64,000 bases of DNA from Nocardia transvalensis (GTDB lineage Bacteria; Actinomycetota; Actinomycetes; Mycobacteriales; Mycobacteriaceae). A program made the position numbers and the translations under genes. The stretch covers positions 62,001 through 126,000 of the forward strand of contig NZ_JADLQQ010000007.1 of the NCBI RefSeq assembly GCF_015477765.1, given 5' to 3'. Every line of letters starts with the position of its first letter. The stretch's first letter is position 1. The notes beneath the pieces are model-generated. The model worked only from the letters and a program-made list of their open reading frames with translations, did not search any database and was not told the origin of the DNA. Shown here piece by piece: positions 1 through 8,085 of the stretch.

Positions 1-595
1 CGGCGGTCACCAGGGCCTCCGCCAGCCAGCTCTCGTAATCGTCGTAGGACCAACCGGATTCGACGACGAGGCTGTCGTGCACGCCCAGGCTCATCAGCGC
101 GACGACGATATCGACGGCGCGCGGATCGAGGGCATGGCCGCCGTCGCGAATCCGGTCGACGATCGCTGTGACGCCGAGCCTGTTGCGGCGCATGCCTTCC
201 GCCTGCGTGGCCGCGATATCCGGGTCGACGGCGGCGCCCGAGGCGAGCATCGCGACGATATCTCCGCAGCGCTCCCGCACCTGCCGGGCGGCGCGGGCCA
301 GCAGCCCGAGCAGGGCGACGGGATCGTCGGTGCGATAGGCCTCGGCCATCAGATCGGGCATCCCGGCCTCGTCGTCGAGCAGGTCGACCAGGCCGGTGAG
401 CACACCCGCCTTCGAACCGAAGTGTGCGTAGATCGTCTGCGGCGCCACCCCCGCCTCCTGGGCGATCAACCGGATCGGCGTGCGCGCGTAGCCGCGTTCG
501 CCGAACAGCTGCCGCGCCGTGGTGAGGATGGTGCGCAGGGTCAGCGCCTCGCGGCGGTCCCGCAAACGAACTATTCCGGGCAGGTCGTCGGCCAT
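1..595 (-). CDS. TetR-family regulator (3' end outside window)
   Basis: The reverse strand is open from an ATG at 595 to the window edge (198 codons, no stop seen). Residues about 15-65 form a TetR-type DNA-binding domain: helix 'RTILTTARQLFGERGY', then 'IRLIAQEAGVAPQTIYAHFG' with the usual recognition helix. The rest is a helical ligand-binding domain that runs off the window. It is divergent from the SnoaL-like gene at 663, and the 67-base gap holds a 35-bp inverted repeat, so it probably represses itself and that neighbour. The ligand is unknown. I am confident of the family but not of any specific function. Confidence 0.85.
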   Translation of the reverse strand, partial: MADDLPGIVRLRDRREALTLRTILTTARQLFGERGYARTPIRLIAQEAGVAPQTIYAHFGSKAGVLTGLVDLLDDEAGMPDLMAEAYRTDDPVALLGLLARAARQVRERCGDIVAMLASGAAVDPDIAATQAEGMRRNRLGVTAIVDRIRDGGHALDPRAVDIVVALMSLGVHDSLVVESGWSYDDYESWLAEALVTA

Positions 596-607
596 GTATC
601 TTCCTAC

Positions 608-642
608 TAGAACAACGTTCCAATTTTTGGATCGATGTTCTA
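608..642. promoter_or_regulatory. Probable TetR operator, 14-bp imperfect inverted repeat
   Basis: TAGAACAACGTTCC at 608-621 faces TAGAACATCGATCC read on the other strand (642-629). They match at 12 of 14 positions and are separated by a 7-base AT-only spacer. The element sits between the divergent tetR (start 595) and snoaL-like gene (start 663), where an autoregulating TetR protein would bind. Inference from position and symmetry only. Confidence 0.6.
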
Positions 643-662
643 AGACTAGCAAGGAGGATCCG

Positions 663-1100
663 ATGAGTGACGAGCAGACGATGATCGAGGGCCTGGTGCG
701 CGCGTGGAACACCGGCGACGGCGCGGCGTGGGCGGCCCATTTCGCCGAGGACGCCGACTTCGTGGATGTGCTGGGGCGGTTGCAGCGGGGCCGGGCGGAG
801 ATCGCCAGGGAATGCCAGAACATCCTCGACACCATCTACCGGGGGAGCGTTCTCGAGATGCGCGAAGTGGCCAGCCGCCCGCTCGGCGAAGACCTGCGCC
901 TGGTGCATACGGCGACGACGCTGCAGGTTCCACAGGGCCCGCTCGCGGGGAAGTTGGCGTCGATTCAAACGAAAGTGGTTCGCGGAGACCAGATTCTGGC
1001 CTTTCAGAACACCATCGTGAAAAGCATGTCCGAGTACTCGAACGGCGACCCGGAGCTGGCGAGTAAGGCCCCGTTGAACTGGGACCGCCCCGCGGATTAG
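663..1100 (+). CDS. SnoaL/SgcJ-like NTF2-fold protein
   Basis: A 145-residue protein starting 'MSDEQTMIEGLVRAWNTGDG' and continuing 'WAAHFAEDADFVDVLG', the typical opening of SgcJ/EcaC and SnoaL-like NTF2-fold proteins. These are small alpha+beta cone-shaped proteins that act as isomerases, hydrolases or binding proteins; substrates vary and cannot be read here. The start at 663 is supported by AAGGAGG at 651-657; a longer upstream reading would run through the operator and is unlikely. It is divergent from tetR and probably controlled by it. Its stop overlaps the stop of the convergent FmdB gene by four bases. Confidence 0.75.
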   Translation: MSDEQTMIEGLVRAWNTGDGAAWAAHFAEDADFVDVLGRLQRGRAEIARECQNILDTIYRGSVLEMREVASRPLGEDLRLVHTATTLQVPQGPLAGKLASIQTKVVRGDQILAFQNTIVKSMSEYSNGDPELASKAPLNWDRPAD

Positions 1101-1303
1101 CCGCAGCAGCCCCCACCGCAGCAGCCCCCGGCCGCGGGCGCGGGGGCGCCGGTGGCCGCCCCGGTCAGTGCGATCGTGGTGAGTAGTTTGACGGTGTCGG
1201 CGTGCCCGTCCGGGCACGCCGCGGCCGCCCCGGATTCGCTCATGGGCCGCACGAGTTCGAATGTCGCGCTGCACTCCCGGCATCGGTAGGCGTAGGTCGG
1301 CAT
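1097..1303 (-). CDS. FmdB-type small zinc-ribbon protein
   Basis: A 68-residue protein beginning 'MPTYAYRCRECSATFELVR', with CxxC near residues 8-11 and a second metal-binding pair in 'AACPDGHAD'. This is the FmdB/CxxC_CXXC_SSSS regulatory-protein signature. The C terminus is Gly/Cys-rich ('GGCCGGGCCG'), which adds possible metal ligands. Function in the family is poorly defined; proposed roles are regulatory. It ends inside the last codons of the convergent SnoaL-like gene (4-base overlap). Confidence 0.75.
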   Translation of the reverse strand: MPTYAYRCRECSATFELVRPMSESGAAAACPDGHADTVKLLTTIALTGAATGAPAPAAGGCCGGGCCG

Positions 1304-1366
1304 GGGTGCATTATCGCCGCCGCGCCGTCGAGGGAGAAATACGTCCCTGTAGCGCAGCCGATGTCG

Positions 1367-2341
1367 TTATGCGGCCTGGGTAACGGAGGACGCGGCCGAT
1401 GCGGTGACCTGCTCGCGGGTGCGCATCGATGCCCAGAGCGCGGCGGTCGCGGCGGTGCACGCGGCGGCGCCACCGACGTGGACGGCGACCAGTGCGGCGG
1501 GCACATGCGTGAGGTACTGCACGACACCGACCAGGCCCTGGGCGCACACCAGCGCCAGCAGGACGGCGAAGCGGAGCTTGAGGGCGCGGGTCATGCCGAC
1601 CGCGGCGAGGCCGAAGCCCAGCCCGATCAACAGCGACAGGTAGGCGACCAGCAGTTCGGCGTGGGCGTGCACCAGCGTCACGATCTCCACCTGCAGGCGC
1701 GCGACCGGCTTGTCGACGCTCTTGTCGCCCGCGTGCGGCCCGGCGCCGGTGACCAGGGTTCCGGCAATCAGCGTGGCGCCCAAGGCGAGTGCGCTCAGCA
1801 CGGTCAGCCACCGCAGCGGGGCGGGCACCTGCGGCACCTGCACACCGTCGTCGGGCTCACCGATCTTGGCGAACAACAGCACCGCCAGCCACACCATCAG
1901 CATCGAGGCGAGCAGGTGCACCGCCACGGTCCACCACAGCAGCCCGGTGCGCACTGTGATGCCGCCGATCACCGCCTGCAGCACGGTGCCGCCGGGCATC
2001 AGCCACGCGTACACCAGCACCTCGCGCCGCCGCCGGGCCCGGACCACGGCCAGCACCACCAGTGCCGCACACAGCGTGACCGCGAAGGTCAGCAGGCGGT
2101 TGGAGAATTCGACGACCTGATGCAGCACCGGCACCTCGGCGTGCGCGACCGGGGTGAAACTGCCGGGGAAGCACTCCGGCCAGGTCGGGCACCCCAGCCC
2201 GGACGAGGTGACCCGCACGATCGCGCCGGTCACCGAAATGCCTGCCTGGGAGAGGATCACCGCGAGCGCGATGATCCGCTGCACCCGAAGCGAGGGCAGC
2301 GGAAGCAGATCGACGAGTCGCAGAAATGCGCGAGACAGCAC
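1367..2341 (-). CDS. ctaA: Heme A synthase, COX15/CtaA family
   Basis: A 324-residue integral membrane protein that oxidises the C8 methyl of heme O to make heme A for aa3-type cytochrome oxidase. Visible support: about eight membrane segments in two similar four-helix halves, 'GAIVRVTSSGLGCPTWPECFPG' in the first extracellular loop (residues about 40-60), and conserved His residues in 'PVLHQVVEFSNR', 'VVHLL', 'HAHAELL' and 'VQYLTHVPA', which ligate the two hemes in this family. In M. tuberculosis the corresponding gene (Rv1456c) directly follows the ABC permease; here mug and an MFS gene lie between. Catalogues sometimes mislabel this gene an antibiotic transporter because of that neighbourhood. 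Confidence 0.92.
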   Translation of the reverse strand: MLSRAFLRLVDLLPLPSLRVQRIIALAVILSQAGISVTGAIVRVTSSGLGCPTWPECFPGSFTPVAHAEVPVLHQVVEFSNRLLTFAVTLCAALVVLAVVRARRRREVLVYAWLMPGGTVLQAVIGGITVRTGLLWWTVAVHLLASMLMVWLAVLLFAKIGEPDDGVQVPQVPAPLRWLTVLSALALGATLIAGTLVTGAGPHAGDKSVDKPVARLQVEIVTLVHAHAELLVAYLSLLIGLGFGLAAVGMTRALKLRFAVLLALVCAQGLVGVVQYLTHVPAALVAVHVGGAAACTAATAALWASMRTREQVTASAASSVTQAA

Positions 2342-2426
2342 GATGTGATGGTAGTCGGCCGCCGTCCACGGCCCGTAGCCGGGCTACTACAGCGTGTCGT
2401 GGCACGGCATTCGGCACACTGGTCGA

Positions 2427-3011
2427 ATGCCACGCTCCACCGCCGCCCACCGACCCAGCCCCGCCGACCTCGCCGCCGCGCACGGGGTGAGTATCCCGGA
2501 TCTGGTGGCACCCGGGCTGCGGGTGCTGTTCTGCGGCATCAACCCGGGACTCTGGTCCGGTGCGACCGGCTACCACTTCGCCCGGCCCGGCAACCGCTTC
2601 TGGCCCGCGCTGTACCGCTCCGGCTTCACCCCGCGCGTGCTCCGCCCGGACGAGCAGCAGGAGATGCTGGCGCTGGGCCTGGGCATCACCAATGTCGCGG
2701 TGCGCACGACCGCCAAGGCGGACGAGCTGACCGCCGAGGAACTGCGCGACGGAGGCCGGGCGCTGGCCGAGCGCGTGCTCCGATACCGCCCGCGGGTGCT
2801 GGCCGTCCTCGGTCTGGGCGCCTACCGCACCGCCTTCGACCGCCCCCGCACCGTGGTCGGCCGCCAACCGGAATCGTTGGGCGACACCGAGGTCTGGGTC
2901 CTTCCGAACCCCAGCGGCCTCAATGCCCACTACACCCTCGATGCCCTGGCCGCCGAATTCCGCATCCTGCGCGAGGCCGTCGAAGCTCTGGAGGCCGACG
3001 ACCCCCGGTGA
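2427..3011 (+). CDS. mug: G/U mismatch-specific DNA glycosylase (Mug)
   Basis: A 194-residue uracil-DNA-glycosylase-superfamily protein that removes U or T opposite G. The family motif 1 is clear in 'VLFCGINPGLWSG' (GINPG with the catalytic Asn), and motif 2 in 'VLPNPSGLNAHYT' (NPSGLN). 'HFARPGNRFWPALYRSGF' is the Mug substrate-binding segment. Start: ATG 2427 gives 'MPRSTAAHRPSPADLAA'; an in-frame GTG at 2394 is possible but would add 11 atypical residues. It is divergent from ctaA and followed 25 bases later by the MFS gene. Confidence 0.88.
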   Translation: MPRSTAAHRPSPADLAAAHGVSIPDLVAPGLRVLFCGINPGLWSGATGYHFARPGNRFWPALYRSGFTPRVLRPDEQQEMLALGLGITNVAVRTTAKADELTAEELRDGGRALAERVLRYRPRVLAVLGLGAYRTAFDRPRTVVGRQPESLGDTEVWVLPNPSGLNAHYTLDALAAEFRILREAVEALEADDPR

Positions 3012-3036
3012 CCGGCTGTGTAGGGTGAGCGCGCCT

Positions 3037-4299
3037 ATGAATACCCTGATCGTCCCGCGGGCGCGCTCGATTCGCCGCGTCACCGCGACCGCCGCCGGTG
3101 CGGCGCTCGAAGCCTATGAATGGTCGCTGTATGCGTTGCTGGTGGCCTACTTTTCGCCCCAATTCTTCGGTGGTGATCTACAGCGGTCGGTGCTGTACGG
3201 GCTCGGGGTGTTCGCCGTCGGCTTCCTGATCCGGCCGATCGGGGCGCTGGCATTGGGCCGGTTCGCCGATCGACGGGGGAGGCGGCCCGCGCTCGTGCTG
3301 TCCCTGGCGCTGGCCGGGCTCGCGACCCTCGGGATGGCGCTCATGCCGGGGCACGAGACCATCGGTGCGGCGGCACCGATCCTGCTGCTCGGCTGGCGGC
3401 TGCTGCTGGGCTTCTCCTTCGGCGGCGAGCAGGCCATCGCCCAGGCCTATCTGTACGAGTCGGCCCCGCCGCGCCGGCGCATCCTCGGCACCAGCGTGTA
3501 TTCGATCTTCTACGGATTCGGCGCGATCGCGGCGAACCTGGTCGTGGCAGGACTGGCGGCAGGGCTCGGTCCCGACGCGCTCCGGGACGGCTACTGGCGG
3601 GTGCCGTTCCTGGTGGCGGCGTTGCTGTCATTGGTGTTCGTGCTGGCCCGGCGCCGAATTCCGGAGAGCCTCGACACCTCGCTGGCCACCGAACCGGTGC
3701 GGTGGCGGCACGAGTGGCGGGCCCTGCTCGTGCCGGGTCTGGTCGTCGCGGGCCTGACCGCGGGCACGCTGTCGTCCTACTATCTCTGGATCACCGCGCC
3801 GACGAGCTATGCGATCAGCGTGCTGAAAATGCCCGACCGCCAGGTGCTCTGGGCCGGAGTGGTCGCGCAGCTGGCCTATATGCTGGCCGCCCCGCTGTTC
3901 GGCCTGCTCGCCGAGCGGGTCGGCGCGCTGCGCTGGATGGCCGGGGCCGCCGTGGCTCTGGCCGTCGCGACCGTGCCCATGCAGCAATTGCTGAACTCGG
4001 CGACGGTGTCGACATACTGGGTGCTCATGGTGGCGTCGGCGGTTTGCGTGGTCACTCTCGCCGCCATCCTGCCGGGCGCCACGGCGATGATCGCCCCTGC
4101 CCGGCATCGGGTCACCATCATGGCGCTGCCGTACAGCATCACCACCGCCGTATTCGGCGGCACCACGCCCGCTCTCAAACAGCAGTTCGCGGCGCATCCG
4201 ACGCTGTTCGCGTGCTATATCGTTGCGCTGCTTCTGGTTACGGCCCTGACCGCGCTGCTCGCGCGACCACTCGGCCGCACCCTGGACCCGACGGCGTAG
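3037..4299 (+). CDS. MFS transporter, MHS (metabolite:H+ symporter)-like
   Basis: A 420-residue, about 12-helix major-facilitator protein. The N-terminal half has 'GAALEAYEWSLYALLVAYF', where MHS members have an acidic residue in TM1, and loop 2-3 carries motif A as 'GRFADRRGRRPALV'. 'GEQAIAQAYLYESAPPRRR' matches the MHS TM4-5 segment. MHS proteins import organic acids, osmolytes or aromatic acids with protons; the substrate here is not readable. ATG 3037 is chosen because it begins just before the basic N terminus. It lies with mug in the otherwise conserved ctaA-ABC interval. Confidence 0.78.
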   Translation: MNTLIVPRARSIRRVTATAAGAALEAYEWSLYALLVAYFSPQFFGGDLQRSVLYGLGVFAVGFLIRPIGALALGRFADRRGRRPALVLSLALAGLATLGMALMPGHETIGAAAPILLLGWRLLLGFSFGGEQAIAQAYLYESAPPRRRILGTSVYSIFYGFGAIAANLVVAGLAAGLGPDALRDGYWRVPFLVAALLSLVFVLARRRIPESLDTSLATEPVRWRHEWRALLVPGLVVAGLTAGTLSSYYLWITAPTSYAISVLKMPDRQVLWAGVVAQLAYMLAAPLFGLLAERVGALRWMAGAAVALAVATVPMQQLLNSATVSTYWVLMVASAVCVVTLAAILPGATAMIAPARHRVTIMALPYSITTAVFGGTTPALKQQFAAHPTLFACYIVALLLVTALTALLARPLGRTLDPTA

Positions 4300-4304
4300 G
4301 CCGC

Positions 4305-5087
4305 CTACTCGAAGCGGAACCAGCGCACCGCGAGAACGCCTCCGATCGCGCCCCAGGCGATCAGCACCGCGAGGCCGTACCAGTCGACGGTGAGCCGCTG
4401 AGCCTGCTCCAGCGCCTCGGCCAGCGCGCCGGAGGGAATCAGTCGAGCGAGCAGGCTCAGCCAGTGCGGCACCTTGTCGGCGGCGAACACCAGGCTCGAC
4501 GTGCCGAGCATGACGAACCACAGGATATTGGCCAGCGCCAGCACGATTTCGGCCTTCAGGGTGCCGCCCAGCAGCAGGCCCAGGGCGGCGAAGGTCGCCG
4601 TGCCCAGCGCGATCACGCCCGCACCCCCGACCAGCCCGCCGATCGAGGGCCGCCACCCCAGCGCGAATCCGATCAGCCCCAGCAGCACCGACTGCAGCAC
4701 CACCACGATCAGCACCGCCGCGCATTTGCCGCCGACGATGCCCCAGCGCGGTAAGGCGGTGGCGCCCAGGCGTTTCAGGGCCCCGTAGCGCCGGTCGAAG
4801 CCGACCGCGATGGCCTGACCGGTGAAGGCGGTGGACATGATGGCCACCATCATTACCGCGGGCACGGTCCGATCCACCCGATGCTCGCCCAGGTCGCTGA
4901 TCGGCAGCAGGGTCAGACCCACCAGCAGCGCGATCGGGATGAACATGGTCAGCAGCAGCTGTTCGCCGTTGCGCAGCAACAGGATCAGCTCCATCCGCGT
5001 CTGCGCCGCCAGCATGCCTGCACGCGGCGCCGGTCGCGGGTCGGGGCTGAAGGTGCCCGGGGCGAAACGCTCGGCGGTCTCGGTCAT
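4305..5087 (-). CDS. ABC-2 type exporter permease
   Basis: A 260-residue membrane protein with six predicted helices and a cytoplasmic N terminus ('MTETAERFAPGTFS'). The first helix follows 'AQTRMELILLLRNGEQ', typical of ABC-2 permeases of the drug/DrrB class. The ATG at 5087 overlaps the stop of the ATPase gene by four bases, so the two are translationally coupled. The pair corresponds to Rv1457c-Rv1458c in M. tuberculosis by order and orientation. The exported substrate is unknown; 'antibiotic transport' labels are by homology only. It ends six bases from the convergent MFS stop. Confidence 0.82.
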   Translation of the reverse strand: MTETAERFAPGTFSPDPRPAPRAGMLAAQTRMELILLLRNGEQLLLTMFIPIALLVGLTLLPISDLGEHRVDRTVPAVMMVAIMSTAFTGQAIAVGFDRRYGALKRLGATALPRWGIVGGKCAAVLIVVVLQSVLLGLIGFALGWRPSIGGLVGGAGVIALGTATFAALGLLLGGTLKAEIVLALANILWFVMLGTSSLVFAADKVPHWLSLLARLIPSGALAEALEQAQRLTVDWYGLAVLIAWGAIGGVLAVRWFRFE

Positions 5088-6019
5088 CCGCGCAGCTCCC
5101 TTCCGGTCAGCTCGAGGAAGACGTCCTCGAGCCGGCGCTGGTCGATGCGAATATCGGTGGGCAGCACGTCGATCCGCGCACACCAGGCGGTCACGGTGGC
5201 CAGCACCTGCGGCGTGATGTCACCGCGCAGCAGATAGGAGCCGGGGGAGGTCTCGGTCGGTGCGAAACCTTCGGGCAGGGCGCTTTTCAGCAGTTCAAGA
5301 TTCAATTTCGGTGGGGCGGTGAAACGCAGCTGGCCCTCGGCGCCGACGGAGGTGACCTCGGCGGGGGTTCCGGCGGCCACGACCTGCCCGTGATCGATGA
5401 TGATCAGCCGGTCGGCCAGTTGTTCGGCCTCGTCCATCATGTGGGTGGTGAGCAGCACGGCGACACCGTCGCGGCGCAGCGCATCGATGAGATCCCACAC
5501 CAGATGTCGCGCCTGGGCGTCCATTCCCGCCGTCGGCTCGTCGAGGAACACCAGCTCCGGGCGGCCGACCAGGGCGCAGGCCAGCGCGAGCCGCTGCTGC
5601 TGGCCGCCCGACAGCCGGCGGTAGGGGGTGCGGCGCGCTTCGCTCAGCCCGAGAGTGGCCAGCAGCCAGTCCGGGTCGAGCGGATTCGCCGCGTAGGAGG
5701 CCACCAGATCGAGCATCTCACCGGCCCGCGAGCCCGGATAGGCGCCGCCGCCCTGCAGCATCACCCCGATGCGCGGCCGCAGCGCATCGGAATCGGCGAT
5801 CGGATCCAACCCCAGCACCCGCACCGCTCCGGCATCGGGCGCGAGGAAGCCCTCGCACATCTCGACGGTCGTCGTCTTCCCGGCTCCGTTGGGCCCCAGC
5901 AGCGCCAGCACCTCGGCGTGCCCCACCTCGAAACCGATGCCGTCGACCGCGGTGGTCTCGCCGTACCGTTTCACGACGCCGTCGATGCGGACGGCGGGTT
6001 GCGAGGAGGCTGCGCTCAC
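5084..6019 (-). CDS. ABC exporter ATP-binding subunit (DrrA-like)
   Basis: A 311-residue ATPase. Walker A 'LLGPNGAGKTTT', signature 'RLSGGQQQRLALACAL', Walker B 'LVFLDEPTAGMD' and the switch 'LTTHMMDEAEQLADR' are all present in order, followed by a C-terminal extension of the DrrA type. The start is GTG 6019, giving 'VSAASSQPAVRIDG'; GTGA overlaps the stop of mptB by four bases. With the permease gene it forms a dimeric exporter. Co-transcription mptB-ATPase-permease is implied by two successive 4-base overlaps. Confidence 0.87.
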   Translation of the reverse strand: MSAASSQPAVRIDGVVKRYGETTAVDGIGFEVGHAEVLALLGPNGAGKTTTVEMCEGFLAPDAGAVRVLGLDPIADSDALRPRIGVMLQGGGAYPGSRAGEMLDLVASYAANPLDPDWLLATLGLSEARRTPYRRLSGGQQQRLALACALVGRPELVFLDEPTAGMDAQARHLVWDLIDALRRDGVAVLLTTHMMDEAEQLADRLIIIDHGQVVAAGTPAEVTSVGAEGQLRFTAPPKLNLELLKSALPEGFAPTETSPGSYLLRGDITPQVLATVTAWCARIDVLPTDIRIDQRRLEDVFLELTGRELRG

Positions 6020-7665
6020 GATGAGACACCGTATGCGGCGGGCTGCTGTGACGGAGCAGACACCCCCGCACGTTTGCGCCACGGCAACAGATTCCGCGTC
6101 ACCACGACGAAGGTCACCGACACCACGACCACGGCGATGGCGGCCTCGATGATCTGGAAGACCCCGTAGTCCGCGCCGCGCGGCATCAGCATCACGCTCA
6201 CTACGGCCGAAAGCACCACCGCGGGAACGCGGAACGCCTTCGTGGTCGCCCACGCGGCCAGCGGCACGATCGCCCACAGCAGATACCACGGCTGCACCAC
6301 CGGATACAGCAGCACGATCGCGCCGAGTGACACGCCGAGCGCACCGACCGCGGGCAGGCGGCCGGTCCAGGTGGCGATCAGCATGCGCAGCGTGAGGAAC
6401 GCCGCGATGGTGAGGGCGATCGGGCGGGTGATACTCAGCAGCGCCGTGGTGTGATCGCCCAGGCCGAGCAGGACGCCGCCGAAGCCGGTGATGATGCCGA
6501 TCGCCGTCGGCAGCGACATCCAGCTGCGCACCACGTTCGCCGTGTTGAGGGTGAACAGCCAGCCGAAGCCCAGCCCGCTGGTCACACTCACGAAAAGCGT
6601 TGTGGCGAGGGCGATCGCAGTCAGCAACGCGGCCGACGCCACCACCTGTTTGAGCGTGGGCCCCCAGCGCCGGGCCAGGGCCATGCCGACGAAGCCGAGC
6701 GCGATGAGCGAGGTGATCTTGACCGTCGACGACAGCGAGATCACCACCGCCCCGAGTATCAGCAGCGACCAGGCCCGGCGGTCGAAGACCGGGGCGTCCT
6801 CGATCGCGCGCAGGCAGAATTCGATTCCGGCCAGCATCAGGCCGAGCATCAGCGCATCGTTGTGCACGCCGGCGACCAGGTGGAACAGCACCAGCGGGTT
6901 GGCCGCCCCCAGCCACAGCGCGCTGACCGGCGCCACCCCGCAGCGGCGCGACAGCCGCGGCAGCGCCCACACGATCAACGCCACGCCGCCGAGCGCGATC
7001 AGCCGATGCGCCCACACGCCGATGATGATGTTGTCGTTGGTCAGATGCGAGATGCCACGGCCGATCCACAGGATCAGTGGTCCATAGGGTGCGGGAGTGT
7101 CACGCCAGATGTTCGGCACGTTCATGGTGAGCACATCGCCCACCCCGAGCCCCTGCTGCGGGCCGACCACATAGGGATCCATGCCCCGCTTGGCGATCTC
7201 GCTCTGCGCCAGATACGAATACACATCGGTGGAGTACAGCGGCGGCGCCACCGACAGCGGCAGGATCCACAGCAGCAGCGTGCGATCGAGCTGGGAGCGG
7301 GTCAGCCGGTGCACCGGTGCGCCGCCCAGGCCGCCGACCGCGAAGCGCCCCAGCAGCAGCCACGCCATGACGACCAGCACCGTGCCGATCATGGACAGCG
7401 CCAGCGACGAGGTCTGCCACCGCGCGAAAACACCGATCACCCGCACCCCGGACACCGGATTCTGCAGGACCGGCTGTGCCGCGACCCCGAGCGCGCTGAT
7501 GCCGATCAGGACCGTGCCGGTCGCCCCCAGCAGCCTGATCCGGCCCAGCTGCGCGGTTTCGCGCGCGTCGAGGCCCGGGGCATCGGCCTCGACGCTGTGC
7601 AGGACGGCGATGGTGTGATCGGCGGGCGGGACATCCAGGCCCAATGCCCGGCGCCCGAGTTCCAT
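6016..7665 (-). CDS. mptB: Polyprenol-phosphomannose-dependent alpha-1,6-mannosyltransferase (MptB-like)
   Basis: A GT-C fold membrane glycosyltransferase of about 549 residues with many helices. 'PLYSTDVYSYLAQSEIAKRG' holds the catalytic-loop Asp (after TM3) seen in MptA/MptB, and 'PAPYGPLILWIGRG' is characteristic. MptB uses decaprenyl-phosphomannose to extend the mannan core of lipomannan/lipoarabinomannan, an envelope trait of Mycobacteriales. It is divergent from sufR, as Rv1459c is from Rv1460. Start is uncertain: ATG 7665 ('MELGRRALGLD') fits the remembered M. tuberculosis N terminus; an upstream GTG at 7695 and an ATG at 7782 are in frame. Confidence 0.85.
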   Translation of the reverse strand: MELGRRALGLDVPPADHTIAVLHSVEADAPGLDARETAQLGRIRLLGATGTVLIGISALGVAAQPVLQNPVSGVRVIGVFARWQTSSLALSMIGTVLVVMAWLLLGRFAVGGLGGAPVHRLTRSQLDRTLLLWILPLSVAPPLYSTDVYSYLAQSEIAKRGMDPYVVGPQQGLGVGDVLTMNVPNIWRDTPAPYGPLILWIGRGISHLTNDNIIIGVWAHRLIALGGVALIVWALPRLSRRCGVAPVSALWLGAANPLVLFHLVAGVHNDALMLGLMLAGIEFCLRAIEDAPVFDRRAWSLLILGAVVISLSSTVKITSLIALGFVGMALARRWGPTLKQVVASAALLTAIALATTLFVSVTSGLGFGWLFTLNTANVVRSWMSLPTAIGIITGFGGVLLGLGDHTTALLSITRPIALTIAAFLTLRMLIATWTGRLPAVGALGVSLGAIVLLYPVVQPWYLLWAIVPLAAWATTKAFRVPAVVLSAVVSVMLMPRGADYGVFQIIEAAIAVVVVSVTFVVVTRNLLPWRKRAGVSAPSQQPAAYGVSS

Positions 7666-8070
7666 GAGTCTGCGCCGCGCGCCCTCCAGTGCCACCACGC
7701 TGCAGAGCCTAGTTCGCCGTCCTCCCGGCCAGGGACCCCGGCCGAAAGCATTCCGGGGACAGGGGCGGGCCGGGGCCCTCATGGCGTAATCCGGCAATCG
7801 CGACCATTTCGTTATTCGAGGCGAACTGGGGAATAGGTCACACCGAGTGCGCAGCCGATCCGGGGGCGTGCGTTCCGGCGAAATCCCGGCCACCGCGGGT
7901 CCGGGCGGATCATGTCCGAATTGCCCTGTGCTCGAGCGCGATTCGAGCGCACGGCACCGTCGGTGCGGTGATGCGGGCCACCGTGTCGCAAATCGGCAAC
8001 GGGTGGGTGGCCGCGTCCGGACCGGCCGTACTCAGGTCACCCTTACTAGAATGCGGGAAGGAATTCCGTC
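7666..8070. other. mptB-sufR divergent intergenic region
   Basis: About 400 bases with no convincing gene. It must hold the promoter of the leftward mptB operon and that of the rightward SUF operon. A possible -10 box TAGAAT lies at 8047-8052, about 19 bases ahead of the SufR-type operator; no good -35 is seen at the usual spacing. Confidence 0.5.
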
Positions 8071-8085
8071 ACACTGATGTTGTGA
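8071..8085. promoter_or_regulatory. SufR operator (ACACT-N5-TGTGA)
   Basis: ACACT (8071-8075), GATGT, TGTGA (8081-8085). This exact half-site pair and spacing is, as I recall it, the inverted repeat reported for M. tuberculosis SufR upstream of its suf operon. Here the right half overlaps the GTG start of sufR (8082-8084), so occupied SufR would block both initiation of transcription and early elongation or translation. Confidence 0.75.

Noticed and set aside
1202..3028. A 608-codon plus-strand frame across ctaA and mug
   Set aside because: Antisense and out-of-frame to two well-supported genes; low-complexity Gln/His/Arg-rich translation.
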